Origin: JAAXTX01 sp035560715
GTDB taxonomy: Bacteria; Patescibacteriota; Minisyncoccia; Moranbacterales; UBA1568
Length of the DNA: 64,000 nucleotides
Direction: 5' to 3'
NCBI GenBank assembly: GCA_035560715.1
Contig: DATMYW010000034.1
Coordinates: 24,557-88,556, forward strand
The notes beneath the pieces were generated by a model. That model ran no database searches. It was given only the letters and a program-made list of their open reading frames with translations, and was not told where the DNA came from. Position numbers and translations under genes: made by a program. Below, one piece after another: positions 16,245 to 24,384 of the stretch; the first letter of the stretch is position 1; each line of letters begins with the position of its first letter.

Positions 16245-17881
16245 TCCCTATGAACGATATTCTTCGTCGATTGCTGAGCCGGACCAGGACCATACCGACA
16301 TGGGTGTGGATACTGACCGCTATCCTGGCCGTCGGCATCGTGCTGCGTACGTACCACTTCCGGGAGTGGATGACATTCAATCCGGATCAGGCGCGCGACG
16401 CGCTTCTGGTTCAGGATGTCCTGGCCGGCCGCGCGCCGCTGCCCCTGTTGGGTCCGCAGGCCGGTAATACGGCCTTCAAACTCGGTCCGATCTTCTATCA
16501 TTTCGAGATCGTTTCGGCAAAACTGTTCGGTACGGACGCGGTCAGCATGGCCTATCCCGACCTGATGTTCTCCATCCTGACCATGCCGCTCCTTTTTGCG
16601 TTCTTGCTGAATTTTTTCGGCAAACGTCTCGCGCTCGTCCTTACCGCGCTGTATTCGGTCTCCTTTTTCATCGTCACGTATTCCCGCTTCGCCTTCAATC
16701 CGAATTCCATTCCGTTCTTCACACTGCTCTTCCTGACCGGCCTGCTTGCGATCATGAATGCCGGGAAGAGCGAGAAACTTTCTTCCGCGTCGATGGCAGG
16801 TATCGCCATGGGAGTCGGTATCCAGCTTCATGCCCTGCTTCTGGTCGCGATGCCGATCGTCGCCGCGACCGTGTTCATTTTCCAGTTTGCCCGCAGTCGG
16901 TTCGTTTGGAAGAGCGCCCTGACGATGCTAGCCTGTTCCCTCCTGATGAACATTCCCCAGATTGTCGACGGATCGCAGGCCGGCGGATCCAATTTTCGCG
17001 CGTTCGTCGGCGGCGCGGGTGCGGAGACGCGATCATCCGATTCGAAACTGGCGCGGAACACCGTGAACGACATCAGTTGTCATATCCAGGGAGTAGCTTA
17101 TATCGCGACCGGCATCGGAAACGGTGATAAATGCGACCTGATGAACCTGCGATCGCGGATCGCGTCAAAAGGGATACGGACCAATGTTGAGGATATCGTG
17201 ATCGCCGCGATCGGGGTATTGCTGTATGTCGGGGGATCGGCCTTGTTAGTGATCCGCGCCCGACGGGAAACCGATGAGCAAAAGCGGAATTTCCTCCTAT
17301 TGTGCGGTTCCTACTCACTTGTCGTGTTCCTGATATTCATTCCCGTTTCCGCAAGCGTCTCGATACGTTATTTTATCGTGATCGCATTTGTTCCGTTTCT
17401 GTTTATCGGCCTCTGGATTCGGGTCATAGCGGATCGATTCCAAGAAAAGGTCGCGAAGTCCGTATGCCTGTTGGCGATGGTCGGATTTGCGACTTCGAAC
17501 GTATCGTCGATCTCGGACGCCGTGGCGAAACTCTCCGACGGAAGCGCGAGTACGGTCGATGTCGCCGTATATGGCGAGGTCGAACGCATGGGATCGTATA
17601 TCATGGACGGGAACGTGTCCGATCGGGAAATCTATCTGTCAGGTGGAAGCAAGTACCTGAAGCGGTTCTATATGCCGCTCAAGTATTTCGCCGCACGAGG
17701 CGGTATCGTCCTGACGAAGGTCGACAGCGAGCGTCCGGTCGATCCGAACGTTCCGATGTATTCCATCACGAAACGCCGACCCGGGACAGTATCGTCTGGT
17801 GTCGATGTGACGCTCCGACGAGATTTCGGAAATGTCAGTATCGTCAGGGTTGAAACTTCTGGTGCTGAATCGGACGAATAA
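16241..17881 (+). CDS. GT-C glycosyltransferase (paralogue G)
   Basis: 546 residues, last of the tandem array. Family blocks: 'LRTYHFREWMTFNPDQARDALLV', 'FKLGPIFYHFEIVSAKLFG', 'MAYPDLMFSILTMPLLFAFL' and 'SRFAFNPNSIPFF'. The Cys pair occurs in 'NDISCHIQGVAYI' and 'NGDKCDLMN'. Here the first residues of the DQSRD block read DQARD, keeping the Asp, Gln, Arg and final Asp. The start ATG overlaps the previous stop (ATGA). No terminator was recognised in the 190 bp after it. Confidence 0.82.
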   Translation: MIPMNDILRRLLSRTRTIPTWVWILTAILAVGIVLRTYHFREWMTFNPDQARDALLVQDVLAGRAPLPLLGPQAGNTAFKLGPIFYHFEIVSAKLFGTDAVSMAYPDLMFSILTMPLLFAFLLNFFGKRLALVLTALYSVSFFIVTYSRFAFNPNSIPFFTLLFLTGLLAIMNAGKSEKLSSASMAGIAMGVGIQLHALLLVAMPIVAATVFIFQFARSRFVWKSALTMLACSLLMNIPQIVDGSQAGGSNFRAFVGGAGAETRSSDSKLARNTVNDISCHIQGVAYIATGIGNGDKCDLMNLRSRIASKGIRTNVEDIVIAAIGVLLYVGGSALLVIRARRETDEQKRNFLLLCGSYSLVVFLIFIPVSASVSIRYFIVIAFVPFLFIGLWIRVIADRFQEKVAKSVCLLAMVGFATSNVSSISDAVAKLSDGSASTVDVAVYGEVERMGSYIMDGNVSDREIYLSGGSKYLKRFYMPLKYFAARGGIVLTKVDSERPVDPNVPMYSITKRRPGTVSSGVDVTLRRDFGNVSIVRVETSGAESDE

Positions 17882-17981
17882 CAGGCGGTCGACCGTCGTG
17901 GCAGCTCGGGACATGTTTGACGTTCCAGTTGTCACAAGCCTTTGCCTGAGTATCGGAATCGACCCTCAAGCAAGCAATATT

Positions 17982-18009
17982 TTGTCAATCATCGAAAAAC
18001 GGGTACACT
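17982..18009 (+). promoter_or_regulatory. Candidate promoter for the orphan gene at 18072
   Basis: TTGTCA (17982-17987), a 16-nt spacer and TACACT (18004-18009). Predicted +1 is near 18016, giving a 5' leader of about 55 nt. The -10 is a weak match, so this is tentative. Confidence 0.4.
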
Positions 18010-18071
18010 GACGGTGAAAGAGACGGCTAGCCTACCGCGGCGCTTGCGGCAACGAAACCGGAACCTTCACA

Positions 18072-18539
18072 ATGAAAAAGAGACTATTTCATATCGGGGA
18101 TGTCATGAACCTTCTATTCTTTTATGACAATAACAAGAGTGAGTTATTCGGGGGAGAGGAAGAAACCGAAGGGCTTGATGTCTTATTCTCGTTCATGCTC
18201 GGAATGAACGTCGAGGATTTGAAAGGAGTGTTCGGTACCGATCCGATGATCCGAAAATTGCTGCAGCGGTTGTGCTATAAGAGTCTTTGGTACCAGTTGA
18301 GGGGGACTTTCAATCAAAAATGTCTGCATAAGACGTTTATCAATGCGAAAAGAAGGGCCCGGTACTCCGTCGACGAGGAAGAACTCGAGTCGCATTGGCT
18401 CAGGGAGCAGGCGGAACGATACGGTGAGATGCATGAGGTTTTGTCGATCGGCTACCTGTATATACCCTTGAGCATGCCCGGCTCTCGTCAGAAGAAAATA
18501 GCGAAGTCAGCGATTCATCGGACCGTGAACACGAATTGA
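18072..18539 (+). CDS. Uncharacterised protein, monocistronic
   Basis: 155 residues not recognised as any family. The N-terminal half has an acidic patch ('GGEEETEGLDVLFSFMLGMNVEDLKGVFG'); the middle is basic and aromatic ('LCYKSLWYQLRGTFNQKCLHKTFINAKRRARYS'); the end is basic. No signal peptide or membrane helix is visible, so it is probably cytosolic. ATG at 18072 is used; ATG at 18105 ('MNLLFFYDNNK') is possible. It has its own candidate promoter and a good downstream terminator, evidence that it is a real single-gene unit between two glycan blocks. Confidence 0.55.
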   Translation: MKKRLFHIGDVMNLLFFYDNNKSELFGGEEETEGLDVLFSFMLGMNVEDLKGVFGTDPMIRKLLQRLCYKSLWYQLRGTFNQKCLHKTFINAKRRARYSVDEEELESHWLREQAERYGEMHEVLSIGYLYIPLSMPGSRQKKIAKSAIHRTVNTN

Positions 18540-18547
18540 AACAGATA

Positions 18548-18580
18548 ACCCTCCGGATCGAACGTTCGGAGGGTCGTTTT
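18548..18580 (+). terminator. Intrinsic terminator after the 18072 gene
   Basis: An 8-bp stem ACCCTCCG (18548-18555) with CGGAGGGT (18567-18574), an 11-nt loop that contains the self-complementary CGAACGTTCG overlap, then CGTTTT. It lies 9 nt after the stop codon. Confidence 0.75.
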
Positions 18581-18627
18581 GATGTATTGTATTGTCGGGC
18601 ACGAACCAAGTATTGAGCGATCGGGAT

Positions 18628-20100
18628 TTATGAACGAGCGATACCCGGAAGAAGGCGGCGGATAGGAACCCAATCGGTCGGTTCCAGGACCCTGGCGGCG
18701 AACAGGATGACGAAGTGGAGCAGAAACAGGCAGGCTCCCGAGAAGATGAAGGAATACGTGTCGGCCGGGAGGAAACGGGAGAGAAAGAGGAGCACTGCCG
18801 ACGATCCGAACGAGACGATCCAGAGGCGGAGCGGTATGTGAACCCTGAAGTGACTGTCGGTGAAGACGAGAATGCCGACCATAAGGATGAACGTGACGAT
18901 CGTCGTTGCGATTGCCGATCCGACGATTCCGTAGATGGGGATGAGAAGTGCATTGAGGGCGGCAGATGCGACAAGTCCGACACCTGAGACATACATGGGA
19001 ATCTTCACGAGTCCGGCGCCACTGATAGCGAAAGCGAGGACATAAAAAACAGTTAGAAACCCGTTTCCGACCGCAAACACGCTCAATGATGCGGTGGCTT
19101 CGGCGTATGCACTTCCGTAAAAAAGGCTAATGAACGGTCCGGCATAGACCGAAAGCAGGGTCACTGCAGGAAAGAGGATCAGAGCCAGAAGTCGAAGCGC
19201 CTTGTTCACGAGTTTCGAGGTTTCAGCTTGGTCGCGATTTGCCGACGTCTTGGAAATCGCCGGCAACAGGATGATGGTAAGCGCGTAGAAGAGGTAGTAT
19301 GGGATATTCCCCACGGTAATGACCGCGTTATACAGGCCGGTGAGGTGGTCGTCATGCAGTAGTGCTTTTACCAGAAAGAGATCCAGAGAAGTTATCATCT
19401 GGTAAAACAGCATGAAAAGCGTCAGTGGCCAAGCGTAATCGAGCAGTTTTTTTGCCGGGAAGTCCGGTGAGTCCGTGTTTTTTACCTCGGGGAAGTATTT
19501 TTTCGTAATGAGGGCGTCGCAGACCAGCGCGACTCCGAACACGAGCAGGGGGGAAACGATGTAACCGGCAACGGCTCCTCGGACTCCGAACAACCATGCC
19601 AAGAGGATGATGAAGGTCATCCTCGTGACCGAACGAGTGGTCTTGAGCGCGGCTTGGAGTCTGAAGAAGTGAAGTCCGGTGAAATATGAAAAATAGAAAG
19701 ATGCGGCGGCGAATGACGGGATGATAAGCGATGAGAGTTGAAAGAGGGGGGTAAGAGTCGCATCGCCGAGAGCTGCCGCAATCAGCGGGGAGAGCAGGAA
19801 AAACGCGAGTGTGACGGTCGCCATGATCGTCGTTTGGAGAAATATCGTCTTTCTCTTGATACCGAGTATCCGATCGGGGTGCGTCTCGAAAATCTCGCTC
19901 ATGTACTTCGACATGGCGGTTGGCACTCCGTTTCCGATGAGTATGATTACCGTCGTCGTCAGGTTCACAATAAGACCGTACCGTCCGTAATCGGAGGGGC
20001 CGAGCAATCTCCCGACTACGGAATGGATGACGTATCCGGAGGCGTTGAAAATGATTTCCGAAACGGTCAGCCAAACGAGGGCGCGTGAAAAACTTTTCAT
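18628..20100 (-). CDS. Polysaccharide/oligosaccharide flippase, Wzx-like
   Basis: 490 residues with about fourteen membrane segments. The N-terminal 'ALVWLTVSEIIFNASGYVIHSVVGRLLGPSDYGRYGLI' and 'GVPTAMSKYMSE' are hallmarks of the MOP-superfamily polysaccharide exporters (Wzx/RfbX/MurJ-related). Such proteins flip undecaprenyl-linked oligosaccharides to the outer face. The gene follows the dTMP-kinase-like gene by 9 nt on the same strand. Its company (O-antigen ligase divergent, GT-C array upstream) fits a Wzx/Wzy-type pathway. Confidence 0.9.
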   Translation of the reverse strand: MKSFSRALVWLTVSEIIFNASGYVIHSVVGRLLGPSDYGRYGLIVNLTTTVIILIGNGVPTAMSKYMSEIFETHPDRILGIKRKTIFLQTTIMATVTLAFFLLSPLIAAALGDATLTPLFQLSSLIIPSFAAASFYFSYFTGLHFFRLQAALKTTRSVTRMTFIILLAWLFGVRGAVAGYIVSPLLVFGVALVCDALITKKYFPEVKNTDSPDFPAKKLLDYAWPLTLFMLFYQMITSLDLFLVKALLHDDHLTGLYNAVITVGNIPYYLFYALTIILLPAISKTSANRDQAETSKLVNKALRLLALILFPAVTLLSVYAGPFISLFYGSAYAEATASLSVFAVGNGFLTVFYVLAFAISGAGLVKIPMYVSGVGLVASAALNALLIPIYGIVGSAIATTIVTFILMVGILVFTDSHFRVHIPLRLWIVSFGSSAVLLFLSRFLPADTYSFIFSGACLFLLHFVILFAARVLEPTDWVPIRRLLPGIARS

Positions 20101-20109
20101 GTGAATAGA

Positions 20110-20709
20110 TTAGGAGTTCAACGATGTCAGGATAGATGAGAACACGTCCTCTTTCGACCGATCGGCGTCGATACGGACAAGTCCCCATCGCTTTGTCATC
20201 GATGCGAAAACGCGTCGTTTCTCTTCGATGTATTCGATGCCTTGCTCCGGAACCCGCTCACGCCGCATGACCGCCTCCGGGGCGATATCAAGAAAGAATG
20301 CGGCATCGGGTCGGGGTATGAAATGCTCGCCGGGACAACGGAAAACGTGCGGCCTTGAGAGGTATGCGAGGTTGATGAACGTATCATAGAAGTATCGGTC
20401 CGACAGCAGTATATCCGTGCCTTTTTTTCGAAGAGAACGGAGGAAGAATCGGAAACGGACGAGATCGACGGCAAAAAATATGCGACGAAGAAGCATGGAA
20501 AGGGGCGTTGCTTTCGTGTTCGCCGCTTCTTCGCCCGGTTTAAACTCGCTTTTCCCGCGCGTGTTCCGGTTGAGCCGATTCGCCAGAGAAAATTCGACGG
20601 CATGGAAATAGGCGACTCTCTTTCCGTCGTTTTCGAAATGCTCACGTAAAAGCGAAAGCTGTGTGGATTTTCCGGAGCCGTCGGTTCCGGAAAGGGTGAT
20701 AAGTATCAT
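20110..20709 (-). CDS. Thymidylate kinase-like P-loop kinase
   Basis: 199 residues. Walker A 'GTDGSGKST' at residues 8-16, the 'LLSDRYFYDTFINLAY' DR(Y) motif of nucleoside monophosphate kinases, and 'PDAAFFLDIAPEAVMRRE' as in dTMP kinases. dTMP kinase makes dTDP from dTMP and ATP. The segment between Walker A and the DR motif departs from standard Tmk ('NTRGKSEFKPGEEAANTKATPLS'), so it could phosphorylate another substrate. Placement directly before a polysaccharide flippase is unusual for a housekeeping Tmk. Confidence 0.75.
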   Translation of the reverse strand: MILITLSGTDGSGKSTQLSLLREHFENDGKRVAYFHAVEFSLANRLNRNTRGKSEFKPGEEAANTKATPLSMLLRRIFFAVDLVRFRFFLRSLRKKGTDILLSDRYFYDTFINLAYLSRPHVFRCPGEHFIPRPDAAFFLDIAPEAVMRRERVPEQGIEYIEEKRRVFASMTKRWGLVRIDADRSKEDVFSSILTSLNS

Positions 20710-20809
20710 GGGGAATGAATCATGAATATGAAATCAGGCAGGCTCGCCGAGTGCCACGTAATGAAAAGCGCTTGAAATAGGGAAATACTGTCCATAAAGT
20801 ATCAGAAAA

Positions 20810-20818
20810 TGGTATAAT
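20810..20818 (+). promoter_or_regulatory. Extended -10 promoter of the 20844 gene
   Basis: TGG directly followed by a perfect TATAAT (20813-20818), an extended -10 element. No good -35 is seen. Predicted +1 is near 20825, about 20 nt before the start codon. Confidence 0.6.
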
Positions 20819-20843
20819 AGGCAAACCTGATGAGATATATCCT

Positions 20844-22283
20844 ATGGACCGGCTGACAAGATATTCGGATGGTCTGTTCCTGACGTTTCTCTTCCTGCTA
20901 CCTTTTCAGACGATATATTTGCTGCGTGAGCCATTGGTCGACGGGGAGAAGTGGCAGTACGGCACGATCGGCATTTACCTGTCCACTTTGGTATTGGCGT
21001 GCGCGGTCATGATCGGGGCGGTATTGAAAATGAAGGCGTCAGGGAGCGAATCAATCAGTGTCAGAATAAAAAAATTGTGGCGGGTTCGGAAAGCCGATGC
21101 TTTTCTTCTTCTCATCGTTTTTTGGTCAGGTCTGTCGATCCTCTGGGCGCAGGATGCCGTCTTGGCCGGGTATACGTTCGTAAAAATCGTTCTCGCCGCG
21201 GATGCGTTCGTCCTGACGCGGGAACTGGTGCGACGAGGGAAGGGGAAACGAATCGTGATGATACTCTTCGTGGCAGGCGTAATCCAGTCCGCTATCGGTA
21301 TCGGCCAGTTTCTCACACAGGAAACGTTTTCATCCACCCTGCTCGGGACAAGTCTTCACGAGCCCTGGCAAGCGGGTTCGTCGGTCCTGAAAATCGGAAT
21401 AGGACGTTTTTTGCGCGCGTATGGTACCTTTCCCCATCCGAATATGTATGGGGTCTTTCTTGCGGCCATATTGTTGATGGCGCTGAATATGGTAATTACT
21501 TCTGCCTCTACCCCGCAGTCTCGAGCACTCGACACCCCCCCTTTGAAAGAAAAACGGTTTAAAGGCTGCGTCAGCCATTTTCTCTCTTTCGTAAAGGGAG
21601 TACCGAGTCTGCGAGGGGAAGTATTTTACATACGGATTGGAATACTGTCTGGTATCCTTATCATTCTTCTCGGACTCGTCGTGTCCTTTTCCCGTCTGGC
21701 GTGGGGAGGATTTTCGCTCGGGTTCGCATTCTTTTTATGGCAACGATATTCGCGGTTCAGCAAATCGAAGGACAAGACGTGGAGATATTTGCTCGCTATT
21801 TCCGCTACCATCACCATATCAATAGCAGTATTCACCGGCATATTGCATGAAACGGTCTTTCCTCGGTTCGACGGATCAGTTGTCGGGCGGGAAAGATCGG
21901 TAGTCGACCGTATGTCTACGTATGCGGATGCTATAAAGCTCATCAAAGATCATCCGATACTCGGCATAGGGGCGGGAAATTACACCGTCGAATTGATACG
22001 TATGAATCCGAATCGTCCCATTTGGGCCCTTCAGCCGGCGCACGACGTGCCGCTCCTCATCGTTGCCGAACTCGGACTCGTCGGCTTCGTTCTGTCGTTC
22101 CTTTTCACCGCGACGTACCTGATGGGCGTATTCGAAACGAAAAACGCCCCGATACATATCGGAGCGCTGTTCGTGTTGGCACCAAGCCTGTTGCTGGACC
22201 ATTTCCTGTGGACATCGAACTTTGGACTGCTGTTTCTTTTCGTTCTGCTCGGTATTATCGCCGAATCGGGATCCGATGAATGA
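20844..22283 (+). CDS. O-antigen ligase/polymerase family protein
   Basis: 479 residues, about eleven or twelve membrane segments, of the Wzy/WaaL (Wzy_C) superfamily. Recognisable parts are 'LRAYGTFPHPNMYGVFLAAILLMAL', the 'VVSFSRLAWGGFSLG' helix with its conserved Ser-Arg, and the large outer loop with 'IKLIKDHPILGIGAGNYTVELI' near residue 380. It joins polysaccharide repeats or transfers glycan from a lipid carrier. About 36 residues ('TPQSRALDTPPLKEKRFKGC' and following) are encoded by a palindromic insertion at 21511-21618, placed between two membrane helices and kept in frame. Confidence 0.87.
   Translation: MDRLTRYSDGLFLTFLFLLPFQTIYLLREPLVDGEKWQYGTIGIYLSTLVLACAVMIGAVLKMKASGSESISVRIKKLWRVRKADAFLLLIVFWSGLSILWAQDAVLAGYTFVKIVLAADAFVLTRELVRRGKGKRIVMILFVAGVIQSAIGIGQFLTQETFSSTLLGTSLHEPWQAGSSVLKIGIGRFLRAYGTFPHPNMYGVFLAAILLMALNMVITSASTPQSRALDTPPLKEKRFKGCVSHFLSFVKGVPSLRGEVFYIRIGILSGILIILLGLVVSFSRLAWGGFSLGFAFFLWQRYSRFSKSKDKTWRYLLAISATITISIAVFTGILHETVFPRFDGSVVGRERSVVDRMSTYADAIKLIKDHPILGIGAGNYTVELIRMNPNRPIWALQPAHDVPLLIVAELGLVGFVLSFLFTATYLMGVFETKNAPIHIGALFVLAPSLLLDHFLWTSNFGLLFLFVLLGIIAESGSDE
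21511..21618. repeat. Palindromic element inserted in frame in a coding region
   Basis: An imperfect inverted repeat of about 108 bp centred on GGCTGCGTCAGCC (21564-21576). Left arm segments CCCCGCAG, CTCG, ACTC, CCCTTTGAAAGA match right-arm segments CTGCGAGGGG, CGAG, GAGT, TCTTTCGTAAAGGG read backwards. It interrupts the O-antigen ligase gene without breaking the frame. It resembles small hairpin mobile elements that sit in open reading frames; no other copy was found in the window by eye. Confidence 0.7.
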
Positions 22284-22421
22284 ATACGCTCCTCTCGACG
22301 TTCGAAATACGAAATCAAAAATGAATACTCCTCGCGACAAGCCGCTGCGAATGCGCCATAAGGAGATCCGATCCTGTCATCGTTCCTTGTTGTCCGTTTT
22401 CTGATAACTGTTTGCTGCAGA

Positions 22422-23942
22422 TCAATACATGATCACCGCGACGGGTTGCATCTTGGCGACCGGTTTGACGATGTCGTTTTCCTTGACGCTCGCGATGACG
22501 GCATCCGCGTTCTTATAGTGGGCACTGTCCTGCTCGATGACCTTGGACGAGCGGCCGTTGTAGAGCTTCACGCCACGGGTCGCGAGTTTCTTGTCGAGTT
22601 CTTCTCGGCTTTGCGGGACGACCGATTCGGCCGCGGCCTTCGGCTTTCCGGCGCCGTGGTTGCACGAGAAGAACGTAGACTCGTTGCCGTCCGTACCGAC
22701 GCAGAGATAGCCTTCCGTCGACATCGAGGTCGGGATGAACGCGGGCTCGCCGGTCTCGCGGAAAAGGGGGTGATCCGACATGCGAGACGGTCCGTAGGCT
22801 CGGCTGGTCCCGTTCCGATGGATCCAGGCATTCTTACCGAAATGTTCTTCCTCGGAGACCAGGATATGCGGCATGTCATATACCAACTCGAATCCCGGAT
22901 CCCGTCCCAATACTTCCTTGATCGTCTCGGATACGTTGTGCGCGATGATGGCACGGTTCGCATGCGCGAAGTTGGAGCACGCGTTCCGGGCCTCCATGTA
23001 CATCTTTCCGTCCTCGCCGTCGCCCTCGAACGTAAACAGCTCTTCCTTGGCGCCGAAATCGAAGTCTTTGATCTTCTTCGCGATCGCGTCGATAACGCGC
23101 TTTCGGGGCGTGAAGAATGTCATCCTGCCGAGCCACGCCATGAGGGCTTGCGAGCGGTGTTCCCGCTTTTTGGCCGTATACATGTACATGGTGTACTGGC
23201 CGAGAATGCCGGACCCGCAGTGGACCATGAACAGATACTGCCCCTTTCGGATTCCGAGTTTTTGCGCCAGGACGGGATCTTCGAGATCGGTCACCCTCAT
23301 CAGATCGAGGAAATGATTTCCTGCGGCGCCGAGAATGCCTGACCGGAACTTGGCGAAAAAAAGAAACAGTCTCGGGATGACCTCGTAGATGCTCTTTCTG
23401 GAGACTTCCTTGCCGTAGAAGTTTCCACGATCGAGGGAATTCTCCCGTTCAAACTTCGTTTCGATGCCAAGATGATCTATTGCCGCACCGACACCCTTGC
23501 GACAGATATCCACGATGACACGGAAGGGAAGAACCGTGCCGATAAGGGATTTAGTCGGAACTCGCTCCACGAGCTTCTGAAACAGCTTGTCGATATCTTC
23601 TGAAGACAGGTCGTTTTCCGTCATGTTCGTCCGAATGAGTCGCATTCCGCAGGCCGGATCCGTGTCGTTGACCTGGGGGAGTATGAATTTTTCCGAGGCG
23701 ATGGTCGTACCGGTCGCGTTCTTTCGTCCGGGCTTCGAATGGACATCTGCCATCGCGGCGACATGACGAAACAGGCCGTCATTGCTTGCGACGCATTCCA
23801 ATTGGGCAAGCGTGCTGTCGGCCGGCAGCAATTCATCCTGCACATGAAACACGACCGGAACCTTCATCCGGTCGGTCTTCATCTCGCTCCGAAAGCCGCC
23901 GGTTCTCGTGAAATCGTTTTCGTCGATCATATTCCTATTCAT
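22422..23942 (-). CDS. rtcB: RNA-splicing ligase RtcB
   Basis: 506 residues of the RtcB family, which joins RNA 3'-phosphate or 2',3'-cyclic phosphate to 5'-OH using GTP and Mn2+. Seen in order: 'MADVHSKPGRKNATGT', metal-site 'NDTDPACGMR', 'GAAGNHFLDLM', 'MVHCGSGILG', 'WIHRNGTSRAYGP', 'MSTEGYLCVGT' and 'SCNHGAGKPKA', whose His is the guanylylated residue. The variant wording of these motifs places it in a divergent branch rather than with E. coli RtcB. A clear Shine-Dalgarno AAGGAG lies 7 nt before ATG 23942. It follows the acidic gene at 23954 by 11 nt. Confidence 0.9.
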   Translation of the reverse strand: MNRNMIDENDFTRTGGFRSEMKTDRMKVPVVFHVQDELLPADSTLAQLECVASNDGLFRHVAAMADVHSKPGRKNATGTTIASEKFILPQVNDTDPACGMRLIRTNMTENDLSSEDIDKLFQKLVERVPTKSLIGTVLPFRVIVDICRKGVGAAIDHLGIETKFERENSLDRGNFYGKEVSRKSIYEVIPRLFLFFAKFRSGILGAAGNHFLDLMRVTDLEDPVLAQKLGIRKGQYLFMVHCGSGILGQYTMYMYTAKKREHRSQALMAWLGRMTFFTPRKRVIDAIAKKIKDFDFGAKEELFTFEGDGEDGKMYMEARNACSNFAHANRAIIAHNVSETIKEVLGRDPGFELVYDMPHILVSEEEHFGKNAWIHRNGTSRAYGPSRMSDHPLFRETGEPAFIPTSMSTEGYLCVGTDGNESTFFSCNHGAGKPKAAAESVVPQSREELDKKLATRGVKLYNGRSSKVIEQDSAHYKNADAVIASVKENDIVKPVAKMQPVAVIMY

Positions 23943-23953
23943 GGATCGGCTCC

Positions 23954-24340
23954 TTAGGACGCATCGTCTGAGTCTTCGACGTCCGGTTCGATCGAATCGA
24001 AAATACGCCGCAAGCGTTCCGCGGTCTCCGGCGGGACGGACGTCGCATACTCGGAGAGTACGAGGGACAGCGCTCGTTTGATCTCGTGCTCCGGAGTGGT
24101 CACTTCAGTCAACTCCGATGCCGAGAAATCCATCGTGGGCAGTTCGTCCGGGTCCGCGTTCTCGTCTCTCGCGTGATTATCCAATATCCCACGTATCACG
24201 GATACGTCCGTGGAAGCCGACTCGACGTTGTCCGACGACACATACGCCTTTCGAAGAAAGGATTCGAGTGACGCATAAAAACGATTTTCAGACTCCTTCT
24301 CAGATGAACCATCCCACATTGGAAATTCCGGGTTTGACAT
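23954..24340 (-). CDS. Uncharacterised acidic protein upstream of rtcB
   Basis: 128 residues, strongly acidic at both ends ('NHARDENADPDELPTMDFSASE' region in the middle and 'DSIEPDVEDSDDAS' at the C-terminus). Helical segments 'ENRFYASLESFLRKAYV' and 'EHEIKRALSLVLSEYA' suggest an alpha-helical domain. No catalytic motif, signal or membrane segment is visible and no family was recognised. The 11-nt gap to rtcB on the same strand implies cotranscription, so a role linked to RNA ligation or repair is possible but unproven. Confidence 0.65.
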   Translation of the reverse strand: MSNPEFPMWDGSSEKESENRFYASLESFLRKAYVSSDNVESASTDVSVIRGILDNHARDENADPDELPTMDFSASELTEVTTPEHEIKRALSLVLSEYATSVPPETAERLRRIFDSIEPDVEDSDDAS

Positions 24341-24369
24341 ACTCGTTCACTGTTGGATTATCATGCTTA

Positions 24370-24375
24370 ATTATA
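24370..24375 (-). promoter_or_regulatory. Candidate -10 of the acidic gene-rtcB operon
   Basis: A perfect TATAAT on the minus strand, 29 nt before ATG 24340, in a short AT-rich tract. No convincing -35 is seen (TTATCC with an 18-nt spacer at best). Confidence 0.35.
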
Positions 24376-24384
24376 CACCATGGC

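Noticed and set aside
17942..18127. 61-codon frame between the GT-C array and the 18072 gene
   Set aside because: Overlaps the promoter and start of the better-supported 18072 gene, and is low in hydrophobic residues.
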